From VRUE01 sp963697915 (GTDB lineage: Bacteria > Actinomycetota > Thermoleophilia > Solirubrobacterales > 70-9): 64,000 nt of DNA. Positions 47,703 to 55,993 of this stretch are shown here, piece by piece. The stretch lies in assembly GCA_963697915.1 (NCBI GenBank), contig OY969103.1, positions 1,178,001 through 1,242,000 on the forward strand, read 5' to 3'. The notes under the pieces were generated by a model that worked only from the letters and a program-made list of their open reading frames with translations, searched no databases and was not told the origin of the DNA. The first letter of the stretch is position 1, and each line of letters starts with the position of its first letter. Both the position numbers and the translations under genes were made by a program.

Positions 47703-48707
47703 TCAGCGGCACAGGCGCTCGCGGGCGATCCAGTCAGAGCCGGGACGCGGCTTGGGCTGGGCGCGCAGGGGGCGGGCGCACTCGCGCGGGGGCCGCTCGT
47801 GGCTGACCCGGGAGAGGCTGGCGACGTCGCCGAGCAGCAGCGGCTCGGGGTCGAGCGGCGTGTCGTAACGGCGCACCTCGAAGTGCAGGTGGGGGCCGGT
47901 CGAGTACCCGGTCGATCCGACGTAGCCGATCCGGGTGCCGCCGCTGACCTCCTCGCCGACCCAGCTGGTGATCTCGGAGAGGTGGGCGTACCAGGTGGTG
48001 TAGCCGAGCCGGTGCTGGACCACGACCAGGTTGCCGTAGCCGCCGTTGTTCCAGCCGGCGAAGATCGTCGTCCCCCGCCCGGCGGCGACGACCAGCGTCC
48101 CCTGGGCGACCGGGAAGTCGAGCCCCTGGTGGCTGCGCCGGCCGCCTTCGCGCGGGGCGCCGAAGCGGTCGCCGATCGGCCCGGGGACGGGGCGCAGGAA
48201 GCGCACCGGGCCGTCGACCAGGACCGGCGCGTCGCCGCGCAGGCTGGAGATCGTCGTCGGGCCGGCGAGGCCGTCGACGGCGATCCGCGCCGCCCGCTGG
48301 GCTCGCTTGACGGCGGCTCTGGTCAGCGGCCCGAAGACGCCGTCGGCCCGCCCCGGCCCGTGGCCGGCGCGCTGGAGCAGGAACTGGAGGGCCGCGACGT
48401 CCCAGCCGCGCTTGCCGATCCGCATCACGCGGCTGCCCAACCCCGGCCTGCCCCGCCAGCCCAGCGCCCGCCGCGTGCGCCGCCCGGCGATGCCGTCGAC
48501 GGCGAGGCCCCGACGGCGCTGGAAGGCGCTGACCCCACGCCGGGTCAGCGGCCCCCGGATCCCGTCGACGTGGCCGCGGTAGAGGTGCAGCGACTTGAGC
48601 GCGGCCTGCAGCGCGGCGACGTTGGCGGGCGACGCCTCGGCGCTCGCGGGCGCGGCGATCGTGAAGACGATCAGCGCCGCTACCCCGACTGCTCGGATCG
48701 GGCGCAT
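47703..48707 (-). CDS. M23-family peptidase with two peptidoglycan-binding domains
   Basis: From ATG 48707 the 334-residue product has a signal peptide (VGVAALIVFTIAAPASAEAS), two PG_binding_1 domains (about 28-85, VDGIRGPLTRRGVSAFQRRR; and 98-157, ADGVFGPLTRAAVKRAQRAA), and an M23 domain with HQGLD (H193, D197) and HLHFE (273-277). It is an exported wall endopeptidase. A non-conserved basic/Pro tail of ~35 residues follows. It precedes the riboswitch-controlled M23 gene on the same strand but has its own upstream region. Confidence 0.9.
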   Translation of the reverse strand: MRPIRAVGVAALIVFTIAAPASAEASPANVAALQAALKSLHLYRGHVDGIRGPLTRRGVSAFQRRRGLAVDGIAGRRTRRALGWRGRPGLGSRVMRIGKRGWDVAALQFLLQRAGHGPGRADGVFGPLTRAAVKRAQRAARIAVDGLAGPTTISSLRGDAPVLVDGPVRFLRPVPGPIGDRFGAPREGGRRSHQGLDFPVAQGTLVVAAGRGTTIFAGWNNGGYGNLVVVQHRLGYTTWYAHLSEITSWVGEEVSGGTRIGYVGSTGYSTGPHLHFEVRRYDTPLDPEPLLLGDVASLSRVSHERPPRECARPLRAQPKPRPGSDWIARERLCR

Positions 48708-48780
48708 CGCCCCATGTTGGGCAGAGCGGGCCGCGGCACCCGCAAGGTTCCGTGCAATGCCCGCTCGCCGGGCGAGGCGA

Positions 48781-49770
48781 CTACGAGCCGACGCTGAGCA
48801 CCGCGGCACCGTTGAGGGCGCCGGCGCGGAGGTCGTCGAGGGCGCGGTTCGCCTCCGCCAACGGGTAGGTCGTGGCGGCGGTCCGGACCGCCACCTGTGG
48901 GGCCAGCTCAAGGAATTCCTCGCCGTCGCGCCGGGTCAGGTTGGCGACCGAGCCGAGCGTGCGCTCGCCCCAGAGCAGCTCGTAGGGGAAGGCCGGGATG
49001 TCACTCATGTGGATGCCCGCGCTGATCACCCGCGCGCCCTTGGCGCTGGCCGCCAGCGCCGACCGCATCAGGCCGCCGACCGGGGCGAAGACGATCGCCC
49101 CGTCGAGCTCCTCGGGCGGAGCCTCGTCGGAGGACCCGGCCCACTCGGCGCCGAGCCGGCGGGCGAAGGCCTGGGTCTCGGCGTCGCCCTCGCGGGTGAA
49201 GGCGAAGACGCGCCGACCCTGGTGGACGGCGACCTGGCAGAGGATGTGGGCGGAGGCGCCGAAGCCGTAGAAGCCGACCCGCTGGGCGTCGCCGAGCAGG
49301 CGCAGGGCGCGGTAGCCGATCAGGCCGGCGCAGAGCAGCGGCGCCGCCGCCACGTCCGTGTACTCGCCGGGCAGGGCGAGGCAGAAGCGCTCGTCGGCGA
49401 CCATCAGCTCGGCGTAGCCGCCGTCGAGGTCGTAGCCGGTGAAGCGGGCGCGGTCGCAGAGGTTCTCGCGGTCGCTGAGGCAGTAGCGGCACACGCCGCA
49501 GGCCCAGCCCAGCCAGGGCACGCCGACCCGCTCGCCCGGCCTGAAGCGGTCGGCCCCGGGGCCCGCGCCGGCCACCGTTCCGACGACCTGGTGCCCGGGC
49601 ACGAGCGGCAGCTTCGGCTCGCTGAGCTCGCCGTCGACGATGTGCAGGTCGGTGCGGCAGACGCCGCAGGCGCGCACCGCGATCGACACCTGGCCCGGGC
49701 CGGGCACGGGGTCGGTCAGCTCAGCGGCCCGCAGCGGCTCCCCCGCCCGCTCGAGCACCATCGCGCGCAT
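48781..49770 (-). CDS. Zinc-dependent alcohol dehydrogenase family protein
   Basis: The 329-residue product is an MDR enzyme: catalytic-zinc ligands C38 and H60 (VPGHQVVG; the usual Glu after His is Gln), structural-zinc Cys at 91, 94, 97 and 105 (CGVCRYCLSDRENLC), and a Rossmann domain (VGFYGFGASAHILCQVAVHQ). The subgroup is that of bacterial AdhA-like enzymes with relaxed substrates. It stands alone, after the copper operon terminator. Confidence 0.88.
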   Translation of the reverse strand: MRAMVLERAGEPLRAAELTDPVPGPGQVSIAVRACGVCRTDLHIVDGELSEPKLPLVPGHQVVGTVAGAGPGADRFRPGERVGVPWLGWACGVCRYCLSDRENLCDRARFTGYDLDGGYAELMVADERFCLALPGEYTDVAAAPLLCAGLIGYRALRLLGDAQRVGFYGFGASAHILCQVAVHQGRRVFAFTREGDAETQAFARRLGAEWAGSSDEAPPEELDGAIVFAPVGGLMRSALAASAKGARVISAGIHMSDIPAFPYELLWGERTLGSVANLTRRDGEEFLELAPQVAVRTAATTYPLAEANRALDDLRAGALNGAAVLSVGS

Positions 49771-49825
49771 CAGTCGGGTGGGGCGGTCCCGGCTTCGGAC
49801 ATACCTTCTTTGTACAGGAGGTGAG

Positions 49826-49858
49826 CTGCATCCACCGTCGTATCGGCGATGGATGCAG
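49826..49858 (-). terminator. Terminator of the copper operon
   Basis: CTGCATCCA pairs with TGGATGCAG (9 bases) around a 15-base centre that can itself pair partly (CCGTCG, CGGCG). It lies 19 bases after the ycnI stop. The two genes around it are on the same strand, so it probably ends the copper operon before the dehydrogenase. Confidence 0.55.
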
Positions 49859-49876
49859 GCTCGTCGTTTTCTGGAG

Positions 49877-50536
49877 CTATCCGGCCCGTCGCGAGCGGAG
49901 CAGGGCGGTGCCTCCGGCGAGCAGGCCGAGCGCGCCGAGGATCAGGGCGGCGATGCCGAGGCCCTTGCTGGCTCCGTCGGAATCGTCGCTCGCGGCGGAG
50001 TCAGTGCCGCTCCCGTGGGGCTCGCTCGCTTCGGTGACGCTGACCCGCGGGGCCGGGTCGTCGGATTCGGGGGCGCCGATCCAGCGCACGACCTCGCCGT
50101 TCTCATAGGTCTGCAGCGACTTGAAGGTGAGGGTGTCGCCCGCCTCGCCGGGGACCTGGACCGAGATCGGGAAGTCCTCGAACTGGCCGGGCTGGATCCC
50201 GTCGCGGTCGCTGTCGGCGGTCCAGGTGACGCGGCCGACCCCTTCGCTGACCTGCTCGCCGTGGCTGGTCAGCGGCTCGGCCAGCTTCTCCATCTCGACC
50301 TTCACCGACCAGCCGGGAACCGGTTGGTAGGAGGCGAAGGCGAACCCGGGCGGGAACCGCACGTCGACCTTGGTCGTCGCCGCGCCGTCGCGCTCGTTGG
50401 GGACACGGACGTCGAAGACGACGTAGTCGCCGGCCGGCGCCGCGTCGGGCTGCAGGGTGACGTGGGCGGCGGCGCTCGCCGGCAGGACCAGGGCCAGCGC
50501 GGCGGCGCAGAGGGTGACGCTCAGCTTCGGGTTCAT
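49877..50536 (-). CDS. ycnI: YcnI-family copper-binding protein (DUF1775)
   Basis: The 219-residue product has a signal peptide cleaved so that H25 becomes the first residue (AHVTLQPDAAPAGDYVVFDV), as in YcnI, where the N-terminal His binds copper. A beta-sandwich follows (RVPNERDGAATTKVDVRFPP), then a Ser/Asp linker and a C-terminal membrane anchor (LGIAALILGALGLLAGGTAL) with RSRR. It acts outside the membrane in copper handling. It is the last gene of the operon with CopC/CopD. Confidence 0.88.
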   Translation of the reverse strand: MNPKLSVTLCAAALALVLPASAAAHVTLQPDAAPAGDYVVFDVRVPNERDGAATTKVDVRFPPGFAFASYQPVPGWSVKVEMEKLAEPLTSHGEQVSEGVGRVTWTADSDRDGIQPGQFEDFPISVQVPGEAGDTLTFKSLQTYENGEVVRWIGAPESDDPAPRVSVTEASEPHGSGTDSAASDDSDGASKGLGIAALILGALGLLAGGTALLRSRRAG

Positions 50537-50546
50537 CGGGTTCCTT

Positions 50547-52241
50547 TCACTCGATTGGCACGTCGACTTGGGTTTCGAACTGGTCGAAGGCGGAGATGCG
50601 CAGGGCGACGTCCAGCTCCCACTCGCCGGCGACGCCCAGCCGCGCGCCGCGCGCCGTGTAATGGCCGGGACCGGCGCGCTGGACGGTGAGCGGCAGCGGG
50701 CCGATCGACTTCGCCGGCAGGGTGGCGCTCAGGCCGAGCTCCTTGATGGCGGTCAGCGGCGCGCCGCTATCGGCCTCGAAGAAGTAGATGTGGATCTGGT
50801 TGGGGCCGACCCGGGCGGGATCGACGGTGAGCTCGAGCTGGGCCGGGCCGAGCGCGGCGCTCTCCGAGAACGGGCCAGATCGCTCGCTGACCGGCGGCGG
50901 GTAGGCAGCGAGCGCGGCGGTGACCCCGAGGACGACGGCGAGCAGGCCGACCTCGGTGCGCAGGGCGCGGCGCAGGACGAGGCCGGCGCGGCCCGGCGCC
51001 TCGCCGCCGGCGGCGACCCGCCGCAGCGCCGGGACCGAGCGGTAGCGGTTGTAGGCACCGAGGGGGATGAGCAGGCCGACGAGCAGGACCAGCTTGATCA
51101 GGACCGCGCGGCCATAAGCGGTGTCGAGGAGAGCGTCGAGGTCGCGGACGTAGGCGTAGGCCTGGCCGACCCCGGTCAGCAGGATCGCGGCGACGCAGAG
51201 CAGGGCGATCGGCGAGAAGCGCGCCAGGGCCGCGGCGAGGACACGGCTGCGCCCGGGGGGCGCCAGCTCGCGGGTGGCGGCGGGAAGGACGAGGACGAAA
51301 GTGGCCAGCCCACCGAGCCAGACCGACATCGCCAGCACGTGCGCGGCGTTGGCCGGGAAGAGCAGGGCCACCGGCGACTGGGTGCTGGGGTGACCCGAGA
51401 GAGCGGGCTCGAGGGCGACGAGAGCGAGCGGCGGCAGGAGCAGCGCCGCGCGCCAGGGCGCCGGTGCGCGCGGCGCAGTGGCGACCGCCGCGCCGAACGC
51501 GGCCCAGGCCAGCCCGGTCAGCCCCCAGACGAGGCCGAAGCGGGTGCCGAGCTCCTCGCGCAGGATCGTCGCGTCGAGGGCCGAGCCGGCGCCGACCCCG
51601 GCCGCCTCGGCGGCGTGGAAGACGATCGCGGCGAGAGCGCTGACGAAGCCGGTGAGGCCGGCTAGGAGGAGGACGGCACGCAGGCGGCGCGCGAAGGCCG
51701 GGCCCTCTCCCCAGACAAGGAGCGAGAAGGCGAGCGCGCCCAACGCCAGCGCCAGCGCCGCGTACTGCACGCCCCGCGCCAAGCCCAGCCCGAGCTCGGC
51801 GACCGTGTCGGTGCCCCGCTCGGCGACGAGCTCGGCCACCGTGTCCCGCGGCGCCTGCCCGGGGCTGCCGATCGAGAAGACGTGGCCACCGGAGACGATG
51901 TGGCCGTCGGCGGAGACGACCCTGTAGGTGGCGGTGTAGCTGCCGTCGGGCAGGCCCGGTTGGAGCCGGACGCCGAGCTCGGGGCCGGCGCCGCCGGGGT
52001 GGAAGGCGTCGCCCTCGTCGACCCTCGACCCCGCCGCGTCGTAGACCCGGACGGCGCCGAAGTTGCCCTCGACCGGCTCGCTGAAGCGGAAGGTCACCGC
52101 GTCTGGCTGGCGCTCGACGGTGGCGCCGCGGGGCGGCGTGCTTCCCTCCAGCGTCGCGTGGCCGAGGGCGGCGCCCGGCGTGAGCAGCGCCGCCGCGAGC
52201 GCGGTCGCGGCAAGCAGCGAGATCCGGAGGCCGCGGCGCAC
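50547..52241 (-). CDS. CopC-CopD fusion with C-terminal YtkA-like domain
   Basis: From GTG 52241 the 564-residue product has a signal peptide, a CopC domain beginning with His after cleavage (GHATLEGSTPPRGATVERQP, FSEPVEGNFGAVRVYDAAG, SADGHIVSGGHVFSI), eight membrane helices of CopD (AHVLAMSVWLGGLATFVLVL, RFSPIALLCVAAILLTGVGQ), and an extracellular YtkA-like beta domain at the end (AQLELTVDPARVGPNQIHIY, FDQFETQVDVPIE). It imports or buffers copper. GTG overlaps the stop of the preceding gene by one base. Spacing to ycnI is 10 bases. Confidence 0.9.
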   Translation of the reverse strand: MRRGLRISLLAATALAAALLTPGAALGHATLEGSTPPRGATVERQPDAVTFRFSEPVEGNFGAVRVYDAAGSRVDEGDAFHPGGAGPELGVRLQPGLPDGSYTATYRVVSADGHIVSGGHVFSIGSPGQAPRDTVAELVAERGTDTVAELGLGLARGVQYAALALALGALAFSLLVWGEGPAFARRLRAVLLLAGLTGFVSALAAIVFHAAEAAGVGAGSALDATILREELGTRFGLVWGLTGLAWAAFGAAVATAPRAPAPWRAALLLPPLALVALEPALSGHPSTQSPVALLFPANAAHVLAMSVWLGGLATFVLVLPAATRELAPPGRSRVLAAALARFSPIALLCVAAILLTGVGQAYAYVRDLDALLDTAYGRAVLIKLVLLVGLLIPLGAYNRYRSVPALRRVAAGGEAPGRAGLVLRRALRTEVGLLAVVLGVTAALAAYPPPVSERSGPFSESAALGPAQLELTVDPARVGPNQIHIYFFEADSGAPLTAIKELGLSATLPAKSIGPLPLTVQRAGPGHYTARGARLGVAGEWELDVALRISAFDQFETQVDVPIE

Positions 52242-52888
52242 TACCAGGCTTCCCCGGGCGAGCGCCGGCGTCGCAGGACGAGGACCGTGGCACCGCCGAC
52301 GAGGACGATCGCGGCCGCCGCGATCAGCAAGGGCAGTTTCGGGCCGCCGCCCGAGCCGACCCAGTAGAGGGTGCCGGTTATCGCGTCGCGCTCGCCGCCG
52401 ACCGCGATCGGGACCCGGTAGTCGAAGACCTCGGTCCGCTCGCCCTCGTCCTTGACCTGGGGCGGCGTGGTCTCCGCCATCCAGTGGATGCGGTGGTCGT
52501 GCCAGGCGAAGACGCCGTCGTCGCCGACCTGCTTCCACGCGGGGGGTGCCTCGGGGTCGGCCCGCGCCGGCGGCTCGACCGCCGCGAAGCGGTCCTCGTT
52601 GAGGTAGAACGCCGGTGAGTTGGCGTTGACCTCGACCGTGCCGTCGGCGAGGACGCGCGCGTAGGGCTCGCCCTCGTAGCCGTAGACGACGACCGTCTCG
52701 GCGCTGCGGTTGACCAACTGCAGGCTGTCGTCGTAGTCGAGCACCTCGACCCGGAGGCCGTCGACCGGGCGCCCGAGGCCATGCAGCCGCGATTCGAAGT
52801 CGGGGTTGCCGACGTGGCCGAGCGCGGCGGTCGGCAGGCAGGCCAACAAGGTTGTGAAGACGGCAAGCGCCGTCCATTGCTTTCGCAC
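52241..52888 (-). CDS. Exported protein of the copper operon, function unknown
   Basis: The 215-residue product has a signal peptide ending before GHVGNPDFESRLHGLGR, a beta-rich mature part with possible metal ligands (DGVFAWHDHRIHWMAETTPP) and a C-terminal membrane anchor (PLLIAAAAIVLVGGATVLVL) with RRRR inside. It precedes CopC/CopD with a one-base overlap and is common at this position in actinobacteria. The WHDHRIHWM stretch suggests copper binding, which is inference. Confidence 0.75.
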   Translation of the reverse strand: MRKQWTALAVFTTLLACLPTAALGHVGNPDFESRLHGLGRPVDGLRVEVLDYDDSLQLVNRSAETVVVYGYEGEPYARVLADGTVEVNANSPAFYLNEDRFAAVEPPARADPEAPPAWKQVGDDGVFAWHDHRIHWMAETTPPQVKDEGERTEVFDYRVPIAVGGERDAITGTLYWVGSGGGPKLPLLIAAAAIVLVGGATVLVLRRRRSPGEAW

Positions 52889-52943
52889 TGTCGTCCCTTC
52901 GATCGCGCGCGCGGCGCGCGACCCGGAGGGGCGTACGCCGGCG

Positions 52944-53195
52944 CTAGGTCTGGGTCAGGAGGACGTGCGGCGGCGGCCGCTTGGCCAGTGAGAAGGCGAT
53001 CAGGCCCCTGCCGCGGGGGCGCCAGGTGGCTGGCGCCGGGCTCGGGCCCTGTGCCGCGGGACGTGTCCGGCGCGGTCGCGCGGTTGCGCGCGCGACGAAC
53101 TTCGCGATCAGATCCTCGCCGACGTAGTGGCCGCCGAGCAGCGGGAGGAGGATCAGCAGCGCCGGCGCAAGGAAGAGCAGGATCGTCAGGCCCAT
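52944..53195 (-). CDS. Small membrane protein, hypothetical
   Basis: The 83-residue product has one N-terminal span (GLTILLFLAPALLILLPLLG) followed by GHYVGEDLIAKFVARATARP and an Arg/Pro-rich tail. It lies 55 bases upstream of the copper operon on the same strand and may be its first gene. No family recognised. Its start is 24 bases from the divergent GTG at 53220. Confidence 0.5.
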   Translation of the reverse strand: MGLTILLFLAPALLILLPLLGGHYVGEDLIAKFVARATARPRRTRPAAQGPSPAPATWRPRGRGLIAFSLAKRPPPHVLLTQT

Positions 53196-53219
53196 CGGAG
53201 CGAAGGGTAACGTGGGCGC

Positions 53220-54098
53220 GTGTCCGCTTGGCCGCCGATCAGCGAGCCGGAGCTGCTGGAGCGGCTGGCGATGGACGACGAGCGGTTCGGCGAGCTGCTG
53301 CTCGGCCTCCTCGCCGCGCTGCCGCCGCGCAGCTACGACGCCGGCGTCCTGGCGCGGGCGATCGCCTACCCCTGGACGCGCCCGCCCGGCTCCTACATCT
53401 TGCGTGACACGGAGGTCGAGCTGCTCGCCGAGCTGAGCGCCGATGCGCGCGAGTGCATTCTGAGCGAGCTCACCTCAGCGGAGAGCGGACGGTCGCCCCT
53501 GCTGGCGATCGGCTCGAACGCCGCCCCCAACACCCTGAAACGGAAGTTCGCGCACTTCGACACGGTGGCGGACCGCACCGTGCTGGCGGTGACCGGACAC
53601 CTGCGCGAGTTCGACGTCGGCGTCGCCGCCAATCCCACCGTGTACGGATCGATGCCGGCGACGATCTTCCCCAGCCCGGGAACCGCCGTCCGCTCGACCG
53701 TTCTCTGGGTCACCCCTGAACAGTTCACCCAGCTGACCTGGTCGGAGCTCACCTACAGGCTGGGGCGGCTGCACACCCGCTTCGAGGTCGACGACGGCGA
53801 CGCCCACTTCGACGAGGCGATGGTGTTCGTCTCGCGCTTCGGCGCCTTCTGCGTCGACGGTCGGCCCGTCGCCCTCGCCGCGATCCCGGCCGACAGCCGC
53901 ACGGCGAGGGCGCTTTCGCAGGAGGAGATGCTCGACGCGGCCGCCGCCCTCGCCCTCGGCCCGGGGGCCGACGCGGAAGCGCTCGTCCGCGCGGTTTACG
54001 AGGAGATCGAGGCACTGTTGCCGAAGCTCATCGCCACCGTACGTAATGCGTCCTTGCCGTTCGAGTCCGAGCGCTGGACCCCGTTCGGTCAGCCATAG
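53220..54098 (+). CDS. Hypothetical protein, possibly gamma-glutamylcyclotransferase-like
   Basis: The 292-residue soluble protein has an N-terminal helical part (PELLERLAMDDERFGELLLG), then LLAIGSNAAPNTLKRKFAHF, where GSN recalls the YGSN substrate loop of gamma-glutamylcyclotransferases, and NPTVYGSMPATIFPSPGTAV. A C-terminal helical domain follows. The resemblance is local and I would not name it an enzyme. GTG start; it stands alone. Confidence 0.6.
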   Translation: MSAWPPISEPELLERLAMDDERFGELLLGLLAALPPRSYDAGVLARAIAYPWTRPPGSYILRDTEVELLAELSADARECILSELTSAESGRSPLLAIGSNAAPNTLKRKFAHFDTVADRTVLAVTGHLREFDVGVAANPTVYGSMPATIFPSPGTAVRSTVLWVTPEQFTQLTWSELTYRLGRLHTRFEVDDGDAHFDEAMVFVSRFGAFCVDGRPVALAAIPADSRTARALSQEEMLDAAAALALGPGADAEALVRAVYEEIEALLPKLIATVRNASLPFESERWTPFGQP

Positions 54099-54149
54099 GA
54101 TGGGCCACCCCCCAGAAACCCCACCCGTTTACACAGGAGGAATTATCCG

Positions 54150-54797
54150 ATGAGTGACACACCCAAGCCTCGGCGCCGTCTCCCCCGGCCGGCGACCGTG
54201 TTGGCCGGGATCGCGGTTTTCGCCGTCCTCGCCGGTACCGCGACGGCGGCGAACCAGCTGATCAACGGCAACCAGATCAAGCGCGGGACGATCACCGCCA
54301 AGCAGGTGAAGAACAAGTCACTGTCACTCAACAAGCTGAACCCGGCGGCCGTGAAACAGCTGAGCGGCGACACCGGGCCTCGAGGCCTCGCCGGGCCGCG
54401 AGGCGAGACGGGCCCGAAGGGCGAGGCCGGCGAGCGCGGTCCGGCCGGCATCGTCGCGCCGCTGTTCGGCGAGTCGAACAGCACGAACATCGCCGAAGGC
54501 GCCGAAGTGGAACTGATCGAGCTGGCAGTCGGCTCGGCTGGCACCTTCGTGATCAACGCGAAGACCAACCTGATCTCCGTGCAGGACGACGGCACCGCCG
54601 AGTGCCGAATCCAAGCCGGAGGCAACGACGTCGACCTGGCCCAGTGGACGGCGGCCGAGGCCAGTGCCCGGACCGCCCTCGCCCTGCAGGCGGTGGCCAC
54701 CGCGACTCCCGATGACCCGGTGCGCCTCTTCTGCTCGATCAGCAACAGCAACGGCTCGGCCTTCGACGCCAAGCTGACCGCGATCCCGGTCAGCTGA
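54150..54797 (+). CDS. Exported collagen-like protein
   Basis: The 215-residue product has an N-terminal signal/anchor (ATVLAGIAVFAVLAGTATAA), a segment NGNQIKRGTITAKQVKNKSL typical of the stalk of actinobacterial exported proteins, about nine Gly-X-Y triplets (GDTGPRGLAGPRGETG and on, residues ~73-99), and a C-terminal jelly-roll-like beta domain (about 105-215) with two Cys. A short collagen triple helix would trimerise the head, as in Bcl-type surface proteins. ATG follows AGGAGGAAT. A strong terminator follows. Confidence 0.8.
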   Translation: MSDTPKPRRRLPRPATVLAGIAVFAVLAGTATAANQLINGNQIKRGTITAKQVKNKSLSLNKLNPAAVKQLSGDTGPRGLAGPRGETGPKGEAGERGPAGIVAPLFGESNSTNIAEGAEVELIELAVGSAGTFVINAKTNLISVQDDGTAECRIQAGGNDVDLAQWTAAEASARTALALQAVATATPDDPVRLFCSISNSNGSAFDAKLTAIPVS

Positions 54798-54825
54798 TCC
54801 CAGCCGGCTGAACAACGGGCTTCCC

Positions 54826-54853
54826 GCCCCCGGCCGCATCGCGGGCCGGGGGC
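54826..54853 (+). terminator. Terminator after the collagen-like gene
   Basis: GCCCCCGGCC and GGCCGGGGGC form a perfect 10-bp stem with an 8-base loop, 29 bases after the stop codon and before the next gene on the same strand. Confidence 0.65.
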
Positions 54854-54875
54854 AGGGAACACCTCGCCGGGGCCG

Positions 54876-55571
54876 ATGCGCGACGATCCCCGGGTGAGCG
54901 TCGAGCGTTCAGGGGACGGTGCCGAGGCGAAGCCGCGCGACTCCGACGGCGGCTTCGACCTGATCGAGGAGATCGGCGGGCCGCAGGGCATCGCCGACTC
55001 GAGCATCCCGGCGATCGTCTTCGTCACCGTCTACACGCTGGCCGGCAACCGGATCACGCTGGCGGGCGGCTGCGCGGTCGCCGCCGGCCTGGCGATCGCC
55101 GTCCTGCGCCTGCTCAAAGGCGAGTCGCTGCGCTTCGCCCTCGCCGGCTTCGTCGGCGTCGCGATCGCCGCCTTCATCGCCAGCCGCACCGGCCGTGCCG
55201 AGGACTTCTTCCTGCCGGGCCTGCTGCTCAACATCCTCTACGCCACCGCCTACCTGGTCTCGATCGTCATCCGCTGGCCGCTGATCGGCGTCATCCTCGG
55301 GCCGACCCTGGGCAGCGAAGGGACCGCCTGGCGCAAGGACCAGCACGCACTGCGCGCCTACACGCGGGCGAGCTGGGTCTGGGTCGGCGTCTTCAGCTCA
55401 CGCCTCGCCGTCCAGCTGCCCTTCTACCTGGCCGGCTCGGTGGTCGCGCTCGGCGTCGCCCGCACGGCGATGGGGCTGCCGGTCTTCGGCCTCGGGCTCT
55501 GGCTCTCCTACCTGATCCTCAAACGGGCCGGGTTGATCAGCGACTGGCGGCGGCCTCCGGCGCAGGCCTGA
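54876..55571 (+). CDS. DUF3159 membrane protein
   Basis: The 231-residue product has the DUF3159 pattern: an acidic N-terminal segment (DGGFDLIEEIGGPQGIADSS), then five or six membrane helices (IPAIVFVTVYTLAGNRITLA, GRAEDFFLPGLLLNILYATA, WPLIGVILGPTLG) and the motif WRKDQHALRAYTRASWVWVG. Actinobacterial proteins of this family have unknown function. No partner gene is obvious. Confidence 0.87.
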   Translation: MRDDPRVSVERSGDGAEAKPRDSDGGFDLIEEIGGPQGIADSSIPAIVFVTVYTLAGNRITLAGGCAVAAGLAIAVLRLLKGESLRFALAGFVGVAIAAFIASRTGRAEDFFLPGLLLNILYATAYLVSIVIRWPLIGVILGPTLGSEGTAWRKDQHALRAYTRASWVWVGVFSSRLAVQLPFYLAGSVVALGVARTAMGLPVFGLGLWLSYLILKRAGLISDWRRPPAQA

Positions 55572-55585
55572 TTCGCGGCGGGCCG

Positions 55586-55828
55586 TCAGGACCCGTCGCG
55601 GCGGCGCTCGTCGCGGCGGTGGCGGCGCACGACCGGGGCGACGTAGCCGATCAGGGCGCCGATCGCGGCGGTGACGAGCAGGATCACGATCAGCGGCGCG
55701 TCGACGGTGACGAAGAGGACGTCGACGCGAACCTGCTGCGAGTTCTGCAGGGCGACGATCAGGACGAGCGCGGCGAGAACGCCGACGATCCAGGCGCGCC
55801 AGTTGGTCTGCTTGCTCTCGGTGGTCAC
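55586..55828 (-). CDS. LapA/DUF1049-type membrane protein
   Basis: The 80-residue product has two membrane helices (WIVGVLAALVLIVALQNSQQ, PLIVILLVTAAIGALIGYVA) with the conserved QNSQQVRVDVLFVTVDAP between them, as in LapA-domain proteins linked to lipopolysaccharide or envelope assembly in other bacteria. The tail is Arg-rich. It is convergent with the DUF3159 gene. Confidence 0.85.
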   Translation of the reverse strand: MTTESKQTNWRAWIVGVLAALVLIVALQNSQQVRVDVLFVTVDAPLIVILLVTAAIGALIGYVAPVVRRHRRDERRRDGS

Positions 55829-55993
55829 GGGACGGAAAGCTGAAGGTAACGGGTATCCGGACGGGTGACTGCTACCGTGGAGCGGTCGGGTTTGGCCATT
55901 CCGCCACCCGAGAGGTTCCGTTTCCTCCGTGTGCCGCTTGGTGCCTAGGGGTCGCAGGATCTCCCCTTAGTCGCTCAAGAAGGAGCTCACAAC

